Origin: CBCPMX01 sp965120355
GTDB taxonomy: Bacteria > Bacillota > Clostridia > Oscillospirales > Oscillospiraceae
DNA length: 21,513 nt
NCBI GenBank assembly: GCA_965120355.1
Contig: CBCPMX010000068.1
Location: 1 to 21,513 of the forward strand
Direction of reading: 5' to 3'
Part shown: positions 7,640 through 15,254 of the stretch, one piece after another
Position numbering within the stretch: the first letter of the stretch is position 1
Layout: each line of letters starts with the position of its first letter
Translations under genes and position numbers: made by a program
The notes under the pieces: generated by a model
Told to the model about the DNA's origin: nothing
What the model saw: the letters and a program-made list of their open reading frames with translations, nothing else
Databases searched by the model: none

Positions 7640-8968
7640 TTAAAATTTTCTGGCAAACGCCGCCGGGATCCCCAGCTCACTGCGGTATTTTGCCACCGTG
7701 CGGCGGGAAACCACAGCGCCCTCCGCTGCCATACGGCGGACGATCTTTTCGTCGCTGAGGGGACGGGCCCTGTCTTCGTCGGCCACGATGCGTTTGAGCA
7801 ATTCTTTTGCGTTGTCACAGCACAGCGAAGCATTGCCGCCGATGTTTCGGGTGAACAGGCTCTGAAAGGCCAGCAAGCCCCGGTCACACTGCAAATATTT
7901 ATCTTTGACCGCCCGGCTGACGGTAGATTCATGGACATCCAGTTCCTGCGCCATATCCGCCAGTGTCATAGGCCGGAGCTGTCCGCCGTCAAAAAATGCC
8001 GCCTGCCACCGTACCATACTCTGTGCGCATCGGATCAGCGTGCTTTTCCGATTATCAATGTTCTGCACGGCGGTTTTCATTTGCCGCAGCCGTTCCCGGA
8101 GGTATGCCTTCACCGCGGGGTCCTCTGTCTGCTCCAGCAAACGCAGATAATAGCCGTTGACATGCAGCTTCGGCAGCGGCTCGTCATTAGGGCGCACAGC
8201 CCAGCCGTCGCCGTCCCGCTCCACATATACGTCCGGGGGCGTATAAACCGTTGGCTCCGGAACCGCAAATCCGGCGGCGGGGTTGGGGTTCAGCGTCAGG
8301 ATCACAGCACAGGCGGCTTCCACCGATTCTCTCGTCACATGCAGCAGCTCCGCCATGCGGTCATACTGATGGGCGGCAAGCTGCTTCATACAGCTTTGGA
8401 TAATGTGCCAAGCCGTGTCATCCTCCAGCTCCATTCGCTCCAGTTGGAGCAGCAGGCATTCCTGCGCGTCTGCCGCGCCCACACCGGTCGGCTCCAGGGA
8501 CCGCAGCAGCCGGATCGCTTCCTCCATCTGTGGCTCCGGTACGCCGGCCAGCGCCGCAAGCTGCGCTGGCGTATCGCGCAGGAATCCACGACCATCCAGC
8601 ATATCCGCCAGGAAAGCCGCCAGCCGCAGGATCTGCGGCGAAGCCTGAACCGTCAGCAGCTGCTCCTTGATAAATTCCGCAATGGTTTGTCCGGAACGAT
8701 AGCCGCCTTCCCCGCCGCGCCGCTCCTGCTCGCCAATATAATAACTCCGGTTCTGCCGGTCGTTTTGACGGAGCCAGCGCAGCTTCTCCGCAAACTGTTC
8801 CCCCGCAGATGCCCGTTCGGGCCAAGCCAGCTCCACAAACGGATTTTCGTTGGACAGCGTCTGCATATACTCCGTCAGCTCCTGAACGCCCAACTGCAGT
8901 ACAGCCATGGCGGTAATCATGCGCGGCGTGACAGTCATCGTTTGTTTCATGGTTAAGTTCAGACTCAC
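7640..8968 (-). CDS. rpoN: RNA polymerase sigma-54 factor (442 aa)
   Basis: This is the alternative sigma factor that recognises -24/-12 promoters and needs an AAA+ activator for open-complex formation. The Gln/Leu-rich activator-interacting region I is at the N-terminus (MKQTMTVTPRMITAMAVLQL, about 7-26). The core-binding region follows. A helix-turn-helix contains ESTVSRAVKDKYLQCDRG, and the C-terminal RpoN box SRRTVAKYRS (421-430) is close to the consensus ARRTVAKYRE. Length is normal for Firmicutes. The start is GTG 8968, with AAGGGAG about 8 bases upstream, and the residues from it match the conserved N-terminus. The gene lies between an OYE-type reductase and the UGSC-like gene and is preceded by its own -24/-12 promoter, implying that sigma-54 drives its own synthesis. 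Finding rpoN embedded among catabolic genes is unusual. Identification is firm. Confidence 0.95.
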   Translation of the reverse strand: MSLNLTMKQTMTVTPRMITAMAVLQLGVQELTEYMQTLSNENPFVELAWPERASAGEQFAEKLRWLRQNDRQNRSYYIGEQERRGGEGGYRSGQTIAEFIKEQLLTVQASPQILRLAAFLADMLDGRGFLRDTPAQLAALAGVPEPQMEEAIRLLRSLEPTGVGAADAQECLLLQLERMELEDDTAWHIIQSCMKQLAAHQYDRMAELLHVTRESVEAACAVILTLNPNPAAGFAVPEPTVYTPPDVYVERDGDGWAVRPNDEPLPKLHVNGYYLRLLEQTEDPAVKAYLRERLRQMKTAVQNIDNRKSTLIRCAQSMVRWQAAFFDGGQLRPMTLADMAQELDVHESTVSRAVKDKYLQCDRGLLAFQSLFTRNIGGNASLCCDNAKELLKRIVADEDRARPLSDEKIVRRMAAEGAVVSRRTVAKYRSELGIPAAFARKF

Positions 8969-9027
8969 AGCTATCGCTCCCTTAGACGTTCCTTCTTTAT
9001 GCCATCATACAGGCTCATCTTACATAT

Positions 9028-9043
9028 TGCAAGATTCATGCCA
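9028..9043 (-). promoter_or_regulatory. Sigma-54 promoter P3 of rpoN
   Basis: On the minus strand TGGCATGAATCTTGCA has correct GG-N10-GC spacing and is preceded by AAAATAGT, a run also found at P7. It lies 59 bases upstream of the rpoN GTG and 35 bases after the stop of the upstream reductase gene. Confidence 0.85.
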
Positions 9044-9078
9044 ACTATTTTGAAGCTGCGAAAGGACTGCCGCCGGGC

Positions 9079-10998
9079 TTAAAGCCGCATCGCTATATCA
9101 AAAGCGCCGCGAACGGCCTGCTGGACAGTACCGACTGCTTTGCAGTCGCCAATGAGCGTAAACGGAACGCCAGGTAAAATCAACGACTCCGCCATGGCGC
9201 TCCGGGATCGGAAGCCCACGCACAGCACCACACTGTCTGCCTCCAATCGCCGTTCTGCGCCGTCCGCATCCACATAGAGCACAGCACCGGACCGGATGGC
9301 CGTGCATCGGCCGTTGGTGACACAGCGGAGATTTTCCCGCTCGTTTAGCTCAATATCCATCGCCCATTTATAGGTGAACCAGGCGTCTGGCGCAATCTTG
9401 TCCTGCATTTCCAAAATGGTCACGTTTTTGCCCTTTCGCGCCAGATGAATACCGGTTTCCGCGCCTACCTGACCGCCGCCGATGACGACCACCCTTTCGC
9501 CCAGGGTGTCTTCGTGTCCAAACACCGCCGGAGCCAGCACCGCCGCTTCCACGCCGGGGACAGGGATCACTAGCGGATCGGCCCCCAGCGCCAGGATCAC
9601 ATGCTCCGGCGCTTCCGCTGCCAGCAGTTCCGGCGTGGCGGAGGTATCCAGCCGCAGAGAGATGTCCCGCTTTTGTACCTGCCGGATCAGATACTGCTTA
9701 AACCGGCCCAGATCGCGCTTGAAATCCGCATAATCTGCAAAATTTAGTTGGCCGCCCAATCGGTCCTTTTCCTCGAACAGGACGACCCTATGGCCCCGGT
9801 CGTGAAGATATACCGCCGCCTGCATACCGGCAGGGCCGCCGCCCACGATGCATATTTTTTTGCCGCCCCTGGTCGGCAGAACATACTTATCCAGCTTGTC
9901 CTCAATGCCGATGACAGGATTGACAGAACAGACAAAGTGATCGTAATAGCATGCGCCGTCATGGCATTTAAAGCATTTGATGCAGGGCCGTACATCCTCT
10001 CCCCGGCCGGCATAGGCCTTGTTGGCCAGCTCCGGGTCCGCGATCACGCCGCGGGCAATGGACACAAAATCCGCTTTGCCGGAGGCGATGATCTCTTCAG
10101 CCTGCTCTAGATTTTGAATCGCACCAATGGCGACCACCGGGATGTCCACACCGGACTTTTTGATGGCTTCGGCGTATTGCACATTGGGCGTATCCGGCAG
10201 AAAGCCGGATGGATGGGTGGTGGTGAAATACCTGGCCGTGTTCATGCCGCAGGAGCAGTGCAGCAGATCCACACGGCCCTCCAGCAACTTGACAAACGCC
10301 ACGCTGTCCTCCACAGTAATGCCCCCTGGTTCCACTTCGGAAACAGAGAAGCGCAGTTCGATCAGGAAGTTCTTTCCGCAGCGCTTTTTGATCTCATCAA
10401 TAATCATCAGCGGATACCGTGCGCGGTTTTCCAGGCTGCCGCCAAATTCATCCGTGCGGTGATTGCAGCGCCGCGAAAGGAACTGCGACCACTCGCCGCC
10501 GTGGCCGAAGTGGAGCATGCACATATCAAAACCGGCTTTTTTCACAATTTCCGCCGCGTCGGCAAACATTTTGACCTTTTGTTCGATGATCTCCCGCGGC
10601 ATTTCCACGCTGTCCCGGCCAAATTTTTTGAATCCCGGCCCCACGGCGTAATACTGGTCGTAGCGGTACTGGTCCGAAAGCTGCATGGAAGCCACCGCGC
10701 CGAAGTGATGTACCCGCGCCGCCAGCTCATATAAGCTGCGCAGACCTTCCGTGGTATAGGGGTTGATGTGCAAATGGCTGCCGTCGCTTTTCATGTTGGG
10801 GTTGATCTGAACACCGGTGCAGGTAACCATGGCTGCACCACCTTTTGCCCGGCCGGAAAAATGGGTGATGACGGCTTCCTGGAACGACTGTTCGCCGTGC
10901 TGAAGGGCATGCACGCCTGTAGGGGCGGTAAAAATACGGTTTTTGAACAGAAGACCTCCCACTTTTTTGGGCGAAAGCAAATGTGGATAGGGGTTCAT
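9079..10998 (-). CDS. OYE-type FMN/FAD/4Fe-4S oxidoreductase, BaiCD/FadH-like (639 aa)
   Basis: This is a cytoplasmic ene-reductase of the 2,4-dienoyl-CoA reductase/BaiCD class, which moves electrons from NAD(P)H through FAD, an iron-sulfur cluster and FMN to an activated C=C bond. An old-yellow-enzyme TIM barrel (about 1-330) carries HFGHGGEWSQFLSRRCNHRT (163-182) and DEFGGSLENR. A cysteine cluster (C339, C342, C345, C357, with an extra C350) follows, then FAD-binding GGGPAGMQAA (386-395) and NAD-binding GGGQVGAE (507-514). The ATG at 10998 is chosen for AGGAGG 7 bases upstream. An open frame from 11094 would read through promoter P4. The tyrosine-rich segment around 111-118 (YRYDQYYA) replaces the HSGQYAG seen in its neighbour, suggesting a different substrate pocket. 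Relatives act on bile acids, cinnamates, steroids, bilirubin and dienoyl-CoA esters, so the substrate cannot be called. Confidence 0.92.
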   Translation of the reverse strand: MNPYPHLLSPKKVGGLLFKNRIFTAPTGVHALQHGEQSFQEAVITHFSGRAKGGAAMVTCTGVQINPNMKSDGSHLHINPYTTEGLRSLYELAARVHHFGAVASMQLSDQYRYDQYYAVGPGFKKFGRDSVEMPREIIEQKVKMFADAAEIVKKAGFDMCMLHFGHGGEWSQFLSRRCNHRTDEFGGSLENRARYPLMIIDEIKKRCGKNFLIELRFSVSEVEPGGITVEDSVAFVKLLEGRVDLLHCSCGMNTARYFTTTHPSGFLPDTPNVQYAEAIKKSGVDIPVVAIGAIQNLEQAEEIIASGKADFVSIARGVIADPELANKAYAGRGEDVRPCIKCFKCHDGACYYDHFVCSVNPVIGIEDKLDKYVLPTRGGKKICIVGGGPAGMQAAVYLHDRGHRVVLFEEKDRLGGQLNFADYADFKRDLGRFKQYLIRQVQKRDISLRLDTSATPELLAAEAPEHVILALGADPLVIPVPGVEAAVLAPAVFGHEDTLGERVVVIGGGQVGAETGIHLARKGKNVTILEMQDKIAPDAWFTYKWAMDIELNERENLRCVTNGRCTAIRSGAVLYVDADGAERRLEADSVVLCVGFRSRSAMAESLILPGVPFTLIGDCKAVGTVQQAVRGAFDIAMRL

Positions 10999-11068
10999 AG
11001 CGTTTCCTCCTTTTACATGCCCGCCGGGCCGCTGCATTCCGGCGGGCTTCTGACTATATCGACTGTTT

Positions 11069-11084
11069 TGCAAATTCCGTGCCA
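11069..11084 (-). promoter_or_regulatory. Sigma-54 promoter P4 of the leftward reductase
   Basis: On the minus strand TGGCACGGAATTTGCA has perfect -24/-12 blocks, 70 bases upstream of ATG 10998. It is divergent from P5, with only 42 bases between the two -24 elements. Confidence 0.9.
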
Positions 11085-11126
11085 ACAAAACCACCCGAGT
11101 CGCCTATCTGGGTCGGAGTCGGACAT

Positions 11127-11142
11127 TGGCATTGTTTTTGCA
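11127..11142 (+). promoter_or_regulatory. Sigma-54 promoter P5 of the rightward reductase
   Basis: TGGCATTGTTTTTGCA has correct GG-N10-GC spacing and is preceded by T. It lies 44 bases before ATG 11187. Confidence 0.85.
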
Positions 11143-11186
11143 ACACTTTCTTGCAGAATACCATATGCATTTCAGGAGGGCTTCTT

Positions 11187-13133
11187 ATGCAGCAAACCTA
11201 TCCGCTTCTCTGTTCTCCCATCCAGATCGGAAACGTCACCTTCCGCAGCCGCATGTGCGCCGCGCCCATGGGTGCCACGGATATTACGGCGGACTGCTGC
11301 CTTGGCCCACGGTCCGTTGGCTTCTATGAACTGCGGGCCAAGGGCGGCGCAGCAGCCGTTACCGTCAGCGAGCTGGTAGTGCATCCGCAGACGGACGGTT
11401 CCCATATGCTCCATTTGGACTTGAAAACGCCCGGTTCGCTGGCGTCCTTTGCCTATACCGCCGACGCGATCCGCCGCCATGGCGCGGTCCCCAGCGTGGA
11501 GCTGAGCCACTCCGGCCAGTACGCCGGCACTTATCTGGCGGACAAAGAGAAAAAGCAGGCGCTGTGCCAATACGGCCCCAGCGACGGTACACGGCCGGAC
11601 GGGCTTCCCGTCAAGGGCCTGACAAAGGCGCAAATCTCGGACATTGTACAATCCTACGCTGACGCAGCCTCACTGGCCAAGCGCGCCGGGTTTGAAATGG
11701 TCATGGTCCACGCGGGGCATGGCTGGCTCATCAACCAATTCCTATCCCCATGGTTTAACCACCGGGAGGATGCATACGGCGGCAGCCTGGAAAACCGCGT
11801 GCGCTTTGCCCGTGAGATTTTGAGCGCTGTCCGGGCGGCTGTCGGACCCGGCTTTCCAATCGAGCTGCGCATGAGCGGTGCGGAGCTGTTTGCGGGCGGC
11901 TATGATCTGGACGAGGGCTGCCGTATCGCCCACGCGCTGGAGGATCTGGTGGATCTGATCCACGTTTCCGCCGGCTCCTATCAGTTCGGATTTTTCAACA
12001 CCCATCTGCCCATGTTTGCAGAACACGGAGCCAACGTATATCTGGCCGCGGAGATCAAAAAGCATGTGTCCAAGCCTGTGGCCGCCATTGGTGCGCTCAA
12101 CGATCCGGCGCAGATGGAAGAGATTTTAGCCAGCGGCAAGGCCGACCTCATCTATATGGCGCGAGAACTGCTGGCCGACCCGTTTCTGCCGCGCAAGGTA
12201 CAGGCCGGTCAGGCAGAGCAGATCGTCAAATGCCTTCGCTGCTTCACCTGCATGGCGGAACGGTCTGTCACCCAAACACGGCGCTGCGCCGTCAATCCGC
12301 TGATTGGCCGGGAGACGGACGGTATGGAGGTGACGCCGGTACTGCGGCCCAAGCAGGTGCTGGTGGCCGGCGGCGGTGTCGCCGGGCTGAAAGCTGCCGT
12401 TACCGCCGCCCAGCGGGGCCATCAGGTGACGCTTTGCGAAAAGTCGGATGCTTTGGGCGGAATATTGAAATGTGAGCAGGCCATCCCGTTCAAGCGGGAA
12501 ATGTACGAGTTGGGCCTGACACTAGAGCGGCAGGCCCGGTCCGAAGGTGTGGAAATTCGTCTGAACACCCTTGTCACTCCGGAATATGTGGAAGCGGAAG
12601 CGCCCGACGCGCTGATTCTGGCCGTCGGCTCCGCCCCCATTGTGCCGCCTTTGCCGGGGATCGACGGAAAACAGGTCATTGTGGTTAACGAATACTACAA
12701 AAATATAGAAAAGGTCGGAGATTCCGTGGTAGTCTTGGGCGGCGGGCTGGCTGGCTGCGAATGTGCCGTTCATCTTGCACAGGAAGGCAAGCAGGTTCAT
12801 CTGGTGGAAATGCGGGACGTCCTGGCCCCGGACTGCAACATCCGGCACCGCCCAATCCTGATGCAGAAAATCGACGAGCTGGTGACGGTCCATCTGGGCC
12901 ATGCCGGCCTGCGGGTTGCCAATGGCGGGCTGATCTGCCGGTCGCCTGACGGCAGCGAGGTGCTGGTTCCTGGTGAAACCGTGATCTGCGCCGTGGGCCA
13001 GCGGGCCAACCGGGCCGATGTGGAGGCCCTTCGGCATACCGCGTCCTTTGTCCGCGAAGTGGGCGACTGCATCCGCCCCGCCAATATCACAAAGGCGGTG
13101 TATGAGGGATATCACGCCGCGCTGGATATCTGA
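11187..13133 (+). CDS. Second OYE-type FMN/FAD/4Fe-4S oxidoreductase, BaiCD/FadH-like (648 aa)
   Basis: This has the same three-part architecture as the divergent neighbour: an FMN TIM barrel (about 1-335) with VELSHSGQYAG (104-114) and HAGHGWLINQFLSPWFNHRE (175-194), a cluster C349-x2-C352-x2-C355-x11-C367, FAD motif GGGVAG (395-400) and NAD motif GGGLAG (518-523). It is expected to reduce an activated C=C bond or to reverse that step. The ATG at 11187 follows AGGAGGG by 6 bases. Upstream in-frame ATGs would lie across promoter P5. The barrel motifs are closer to the BaiCD-type consensus than those of its partner, so the two probably act on different intermediates or stereochemistries (inference). 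No terminator is seen after it, and promoter P6 begins 4 bases after the stop, so readthrough into the beta-helix gene is likely. Confidence 0.92.
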   Translation: MQQTYPLLCSPIQIGNVTFRSRMCAAPMGATDITADCCLGPRSVGFYELRAKGGAAAVTVSELVVHPQTDGSHMLHLDLKTPGSLASFAYTADAIRRHGAVPSVELSHSGQYAGTYLADKEKKQALCQYGPSDGTRPDGLPVKGLTKAQISDIVQSYADAASLAKRAGFEMVMVHAGHGWLINQFLSPWFNHREDAYGGSLENRVRFAREILSAVRAAVGPGFPIELRMSGAELFAGGYDLDEGCRIAHALEDLVDLIHVSAGSYQFGFFNTHLPMFAEHGANVYLAAEIKKHVSKPVAAIGALNDPAQMEEILASGKADLIYMARELLADPFLPRKVQAGQAEQIVKCLRCFTCMAERSVTQTRRCAVNPLIGRETDGMEVTPVLRPKQVLVAGGGVAGLKAAVTAAQRGHQVTLCEKSDALGGILKCEQAIPFKREMYELGLTLERQARSEGVEIRLNTLVTPEYVEAEAPDALILAVGSAPIVPPLPGIDGKQVIVVNEYYKNIEKVGDSVVVLGGGLAGCECAVHLAQEGKQVHLVEMRDVLAPDCNIRHRPILMQKIDELVTVHLGHAGLRVANGGLICRSPDGSEVLVPGETVICAVGQRANRADVEALRHTASFVREVGDCIRPANITKAVYEGYHAALDI

Positions 13134-13136
13134 ACT

Positions 13137-13152
13137 TGGCATAAACCTTGCA
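13137..13152 (+). promoter_or_regulatory. Sigma-54 promoter P6 of the beta-helix gene
   Basis: TGGCATAAACCTTGCA has correct spacing and a spacer (AAACC) identical to that of P8. It lies 95 bases before ATG 13248 and directly after the stop of the reductase gene. Confidence 0.85.
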
Positions 13153-13247
13153 ATTTTCACATCCATAAACAAACCGCCATTGAGCCGCGCCGCATTCCCA
13201 GGAGGGTCCGTGCGGAACACAAACATAACAGAAAGGAAACACAAATC

Positions 13248-15116
13248 ATGGAATCTCTGCATCTTAATGGACCATATGCCGTATCGCAATCCCTGTATCT
13301 GACCAGCCTGACATTGGAGGAGGACGCACAGCTCCTACCACCGGAGGGAAAACTTTTGACCATGACCGTGAACGGCGTACAGATGGACCCTGCGCCGGGC
13401 GTCTATACAGGCAGCGTTGCCCTGACGGTCACAGATCCTCTCGGCGTCCCCGCGCCGAAGGGATCCGGTACCCCCGGCGGCCCCGGCAGCACGCCGGAGG
13501 AATTCCGGGCCGTTATTCTGGGCGGCATGGACGGCGTCGTTTTGGAGCAGTCCGTCCTGTCTGCCTATACCGGCGGTACCATCGACGGCACGTCCATCTG
13601 CGGCGGCGTCATCACCACCACCGGGGAAGCCATGAACGGCCTGCTGATTGAGGACGGCAGCTACAATGTCCGGGATCTGACTATCCGCAATACCGGCCAC
13701 AGCCCCAATGATTTCAACGGCCTTGGCGCTTCCGTTCTGGTCGGGAATGCGGCCGAAGCCGTCTTTGAAAACCTGTCCATCGAAAACCAGGGCATCCGCA
13801 ACGACGGCATCGTTACGCTGGGTACCTCTAGGATCACCGTCCGCAATTCCGACATCCATGTACGGGGCGGCACGCCGGAGCAGATTCAATCTGTGGAGAA
13901 GCGCCGTCCCGGCAAGTCCTGCATGACCTATGTTTCTGGCGGGTGGGGCACCACACGGGCCATCAATGTGGAGCATGACTCCTCTGCCGTGTTTGAAAAC
14001 TGCCGCATCCGCTCAGAAAACTGGGGCGTCCTGTCTACGGACGGCATCTCATCGCCAAAGGAATGGCGGCCGGTGAAAACTCGCATTTATGCAAAGGACT
14101 GCGACGTGACCATCACCGGCCGCCATGGGTACGGCGCATATTCCATCGGCGACTGCAAAAACGTTTTTGACCACACAAAGATGTATTCGCCCGATGTGGC
14201 CTTTAAAGTGGCCAATGAGTTGGCAGGCGGAGAAATCATAAACGGCTCCGAAATCATTGGCGGCCGTTTCGGCGTCATGTTCCAGTCCAATCAGGGCGGA
14301 CTGGTTAAAATCAAGGATTCCACCGTGCGTTCCGGCCGTTCCACCTTCATTGCCCGGAGTTGTTTCCCACAAATTGAATGCGAAAACGCGGTGCTGACGC
14401 CTGGCAACCGGGTTATTCTACAGATGTTTGACTCCGATGACCCCGGTTTTGGCCGGTCGGAGATCGAGGTAGACACAGAGGTTCCCGTCAAGGACCCCGC
14501 ACATGACGTCACGCAGCCCAATTATCACACCCTCTCCATTTGGGGCTTTCCGCAGGAGCATTGGTGCACCGACCTGCAGGCCAGCTTCAAAGACATGACC
14601 ATTATTGGTGACTTCTACAATGGCATCACCAACGCCGCCAAGCCCAAAATGATGCCCCAAACGCCGCCTCCCAGCGAAAATAAGGATAAACAGCCCGGCA
14701 GCCCTCCCGCACCCGTGGGAATGCCGCCTATGGAGGCGAAAAGTTATCCCATCAATCTGGTGCTGACGCTGGATCACGTGGAGCTGGAGGGTGTGATCTC
14801 CGCCTCCCGCACCCACCATGCCAGCAAAACCATTTCCGGCGAGAACCGGAAGGAAATCTATCAGGTCTATGACAGCCCCTGCCCGGTTGTCAATAACGGC
14901 GTCATTGTAACTTTGAAAAACGGCACGATCTGGACCGTCGTGGGAAAGAGCTATCTGTCCGCACTGCACATCGACAGCACGTCCGAAATTCGGACGCCCG
15001 ATGGCTGCGCCGTCAAGCTTGTGGTCAACGGGCAAGAGGTACCATACACCCCCGGCGACTATACCGGTGATATCCTGGTTTCTGCGTACCAGATCGCCAC
15101 CCCGGCCATGTTCTGA
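13248..15116 (+). CDS. Parallel beta-helix protein of unknown function, no signal peptide (622 aa)
   Basis: The middle of the protein (about 85-450) is made of short beta-helix-like turns with regular V/I-x-N/D steps (VRDLTIRNTG, AVFENLSIENQG, ITVRNSDIHVRG, AVFENCRIRSEN, VKIKDSTVRSG). These resemble right-handed parallel beta-helix proteins such as polysaccharide lyases and adhesins. No catalytic motif is recognised. The N-terminus MESLHLNGPYAVSQ is not a signal peptide, so the product should stay in the cytoplasm unless exported by another route. Both ends carry the same motif, VNG-x6-PG-x-YTG (41-55 and 593-607), as if capping the helix. A Pro/Met-rich segment (about 464-496, with TPPPSENK and APVGMPPMEAK) interrupts the C-terminal part. 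The start follows AAGGAA by about 9 bases. A stronger AGGAGG at 13200-13205 precedes a short overlapping reading frame. Membership of the sigma-54 set suggests a role alongside the reductases. Confidence 0.75.
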   Translation: MESLHLNGPYAVSQSLYLTSLTLEEDAQLLPPEGKLLTMTVNGVQMDPAPGVYTGSVALTVTDPLGVPAPKGSGTPGGPGSTPEEFRAVILGGMDGVVLEQSVLSAYTGGTIDGTSICGGVITTTGEAMNGLLIEDGSYNVRDLTIRNTGHSPNDFNGLGASVLVGNAAEAVFENLSIENQGIRNDGIVTLGTSRITVRNSDIHVRGGTPEQIQSVEKRRPGKSCMTYVSGGWGTTRAINVEHDSSAVFENCRIRSENWGVLSTDGISSPKEWRPVKTRIYAKDCDVTITGRHGYGAYSIGDCKNVFDHTKMYSPDVAFKVANELAGGEIINGSEIIGGRFGVMFQSNQGGLVKIKDSTVRSGRSTFIARSCFPQIECENAVLTPGNRVILQMFDSDDPGFGRSEIEVDTEVPVKDPAHDVTQPNYHTLSIWGFPQEHWCTDLQASFKDMTIIGDFYNGITNAAKPKMMPQTPPPSENKDKQPGSPPAPVGMPPMEAKSYPINLVLTLDHVELEGVISASRTHHASKTISGENRKEIYQVYDSPCPVVNNGVIVTLKNGTIWTVVGKSYLSALHIDSTSEIRTPDGCAVKLVVNGQEVPYTPGDYTGDILVSAYQIATPAMF

Positions 15117-15130
15117 ATTCTATGCTGCTG

Positions 15131-15160
15131 ATGCCCCGCCGGCGCTTGCCGGCGGGGCAT
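15131..15160 (+). terminator. Hairpin terminator after the beta-helix gene
   Basis: A perfect 13-bp stem, ATGCCCCGCCGGC (15131-15143) with GCCGGCGGGGCAT (15148-15160), has a GCTT loop, 14 bases after the stop. The T tract afterwards is poor (TGCACTGTTCT), so termination may rely on the very stable stem. Confidence 0.6.
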
Positions 15161-15191
15161 TGCACTGTTCTATGCAGACATTGTACAAAGC

Positions 15192-15233
15192 AGCCGTCCG
15201 GACATGCCTGTAATGTGCTGTTCCCGGACGGCT
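15192..15233. terminator. Hairpin between the convergent beta-helix and amidohydrolase genes
   Basis: AGCCGTCCGG (15192-15201) pairs with CCGGACGGCT (15224-15233) around a 22-base loop. It is followed on the + strand by TGTTGTACTTGTCTAATTTT and lies 21 bases beyond the stop of the leftward gene at 15255. It may act in either direction. Confidence 0.45.
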
Positions 15234-15254
15234 TGTTGTACTTGTCTAATTTTC

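Noticed and set aside
7481..8956. 491-codon open frame on the + strand opposite rpoN
   Set aside because: It is antisense to a clear sigma-54 gene, with His/Arg/Gln-rich composition typical of antisense reading and no domain.
10998..11094. N-terminal extension of the leftward reductase to 11094
   Set aside because: It would place coding sequence over promoter P4, lacks a ribosome site, and the ATG at 10998 has AGGAGG at ideal distance with the conserved OYE N-terminus.
13137..13152. Chance match rather than a real promoter, because it directly follows the reductase stop codon
   Set aside because: I considered this and kept P6 as real: block sequences and spacing match the other seven sites, and the spacer is identical to P8.
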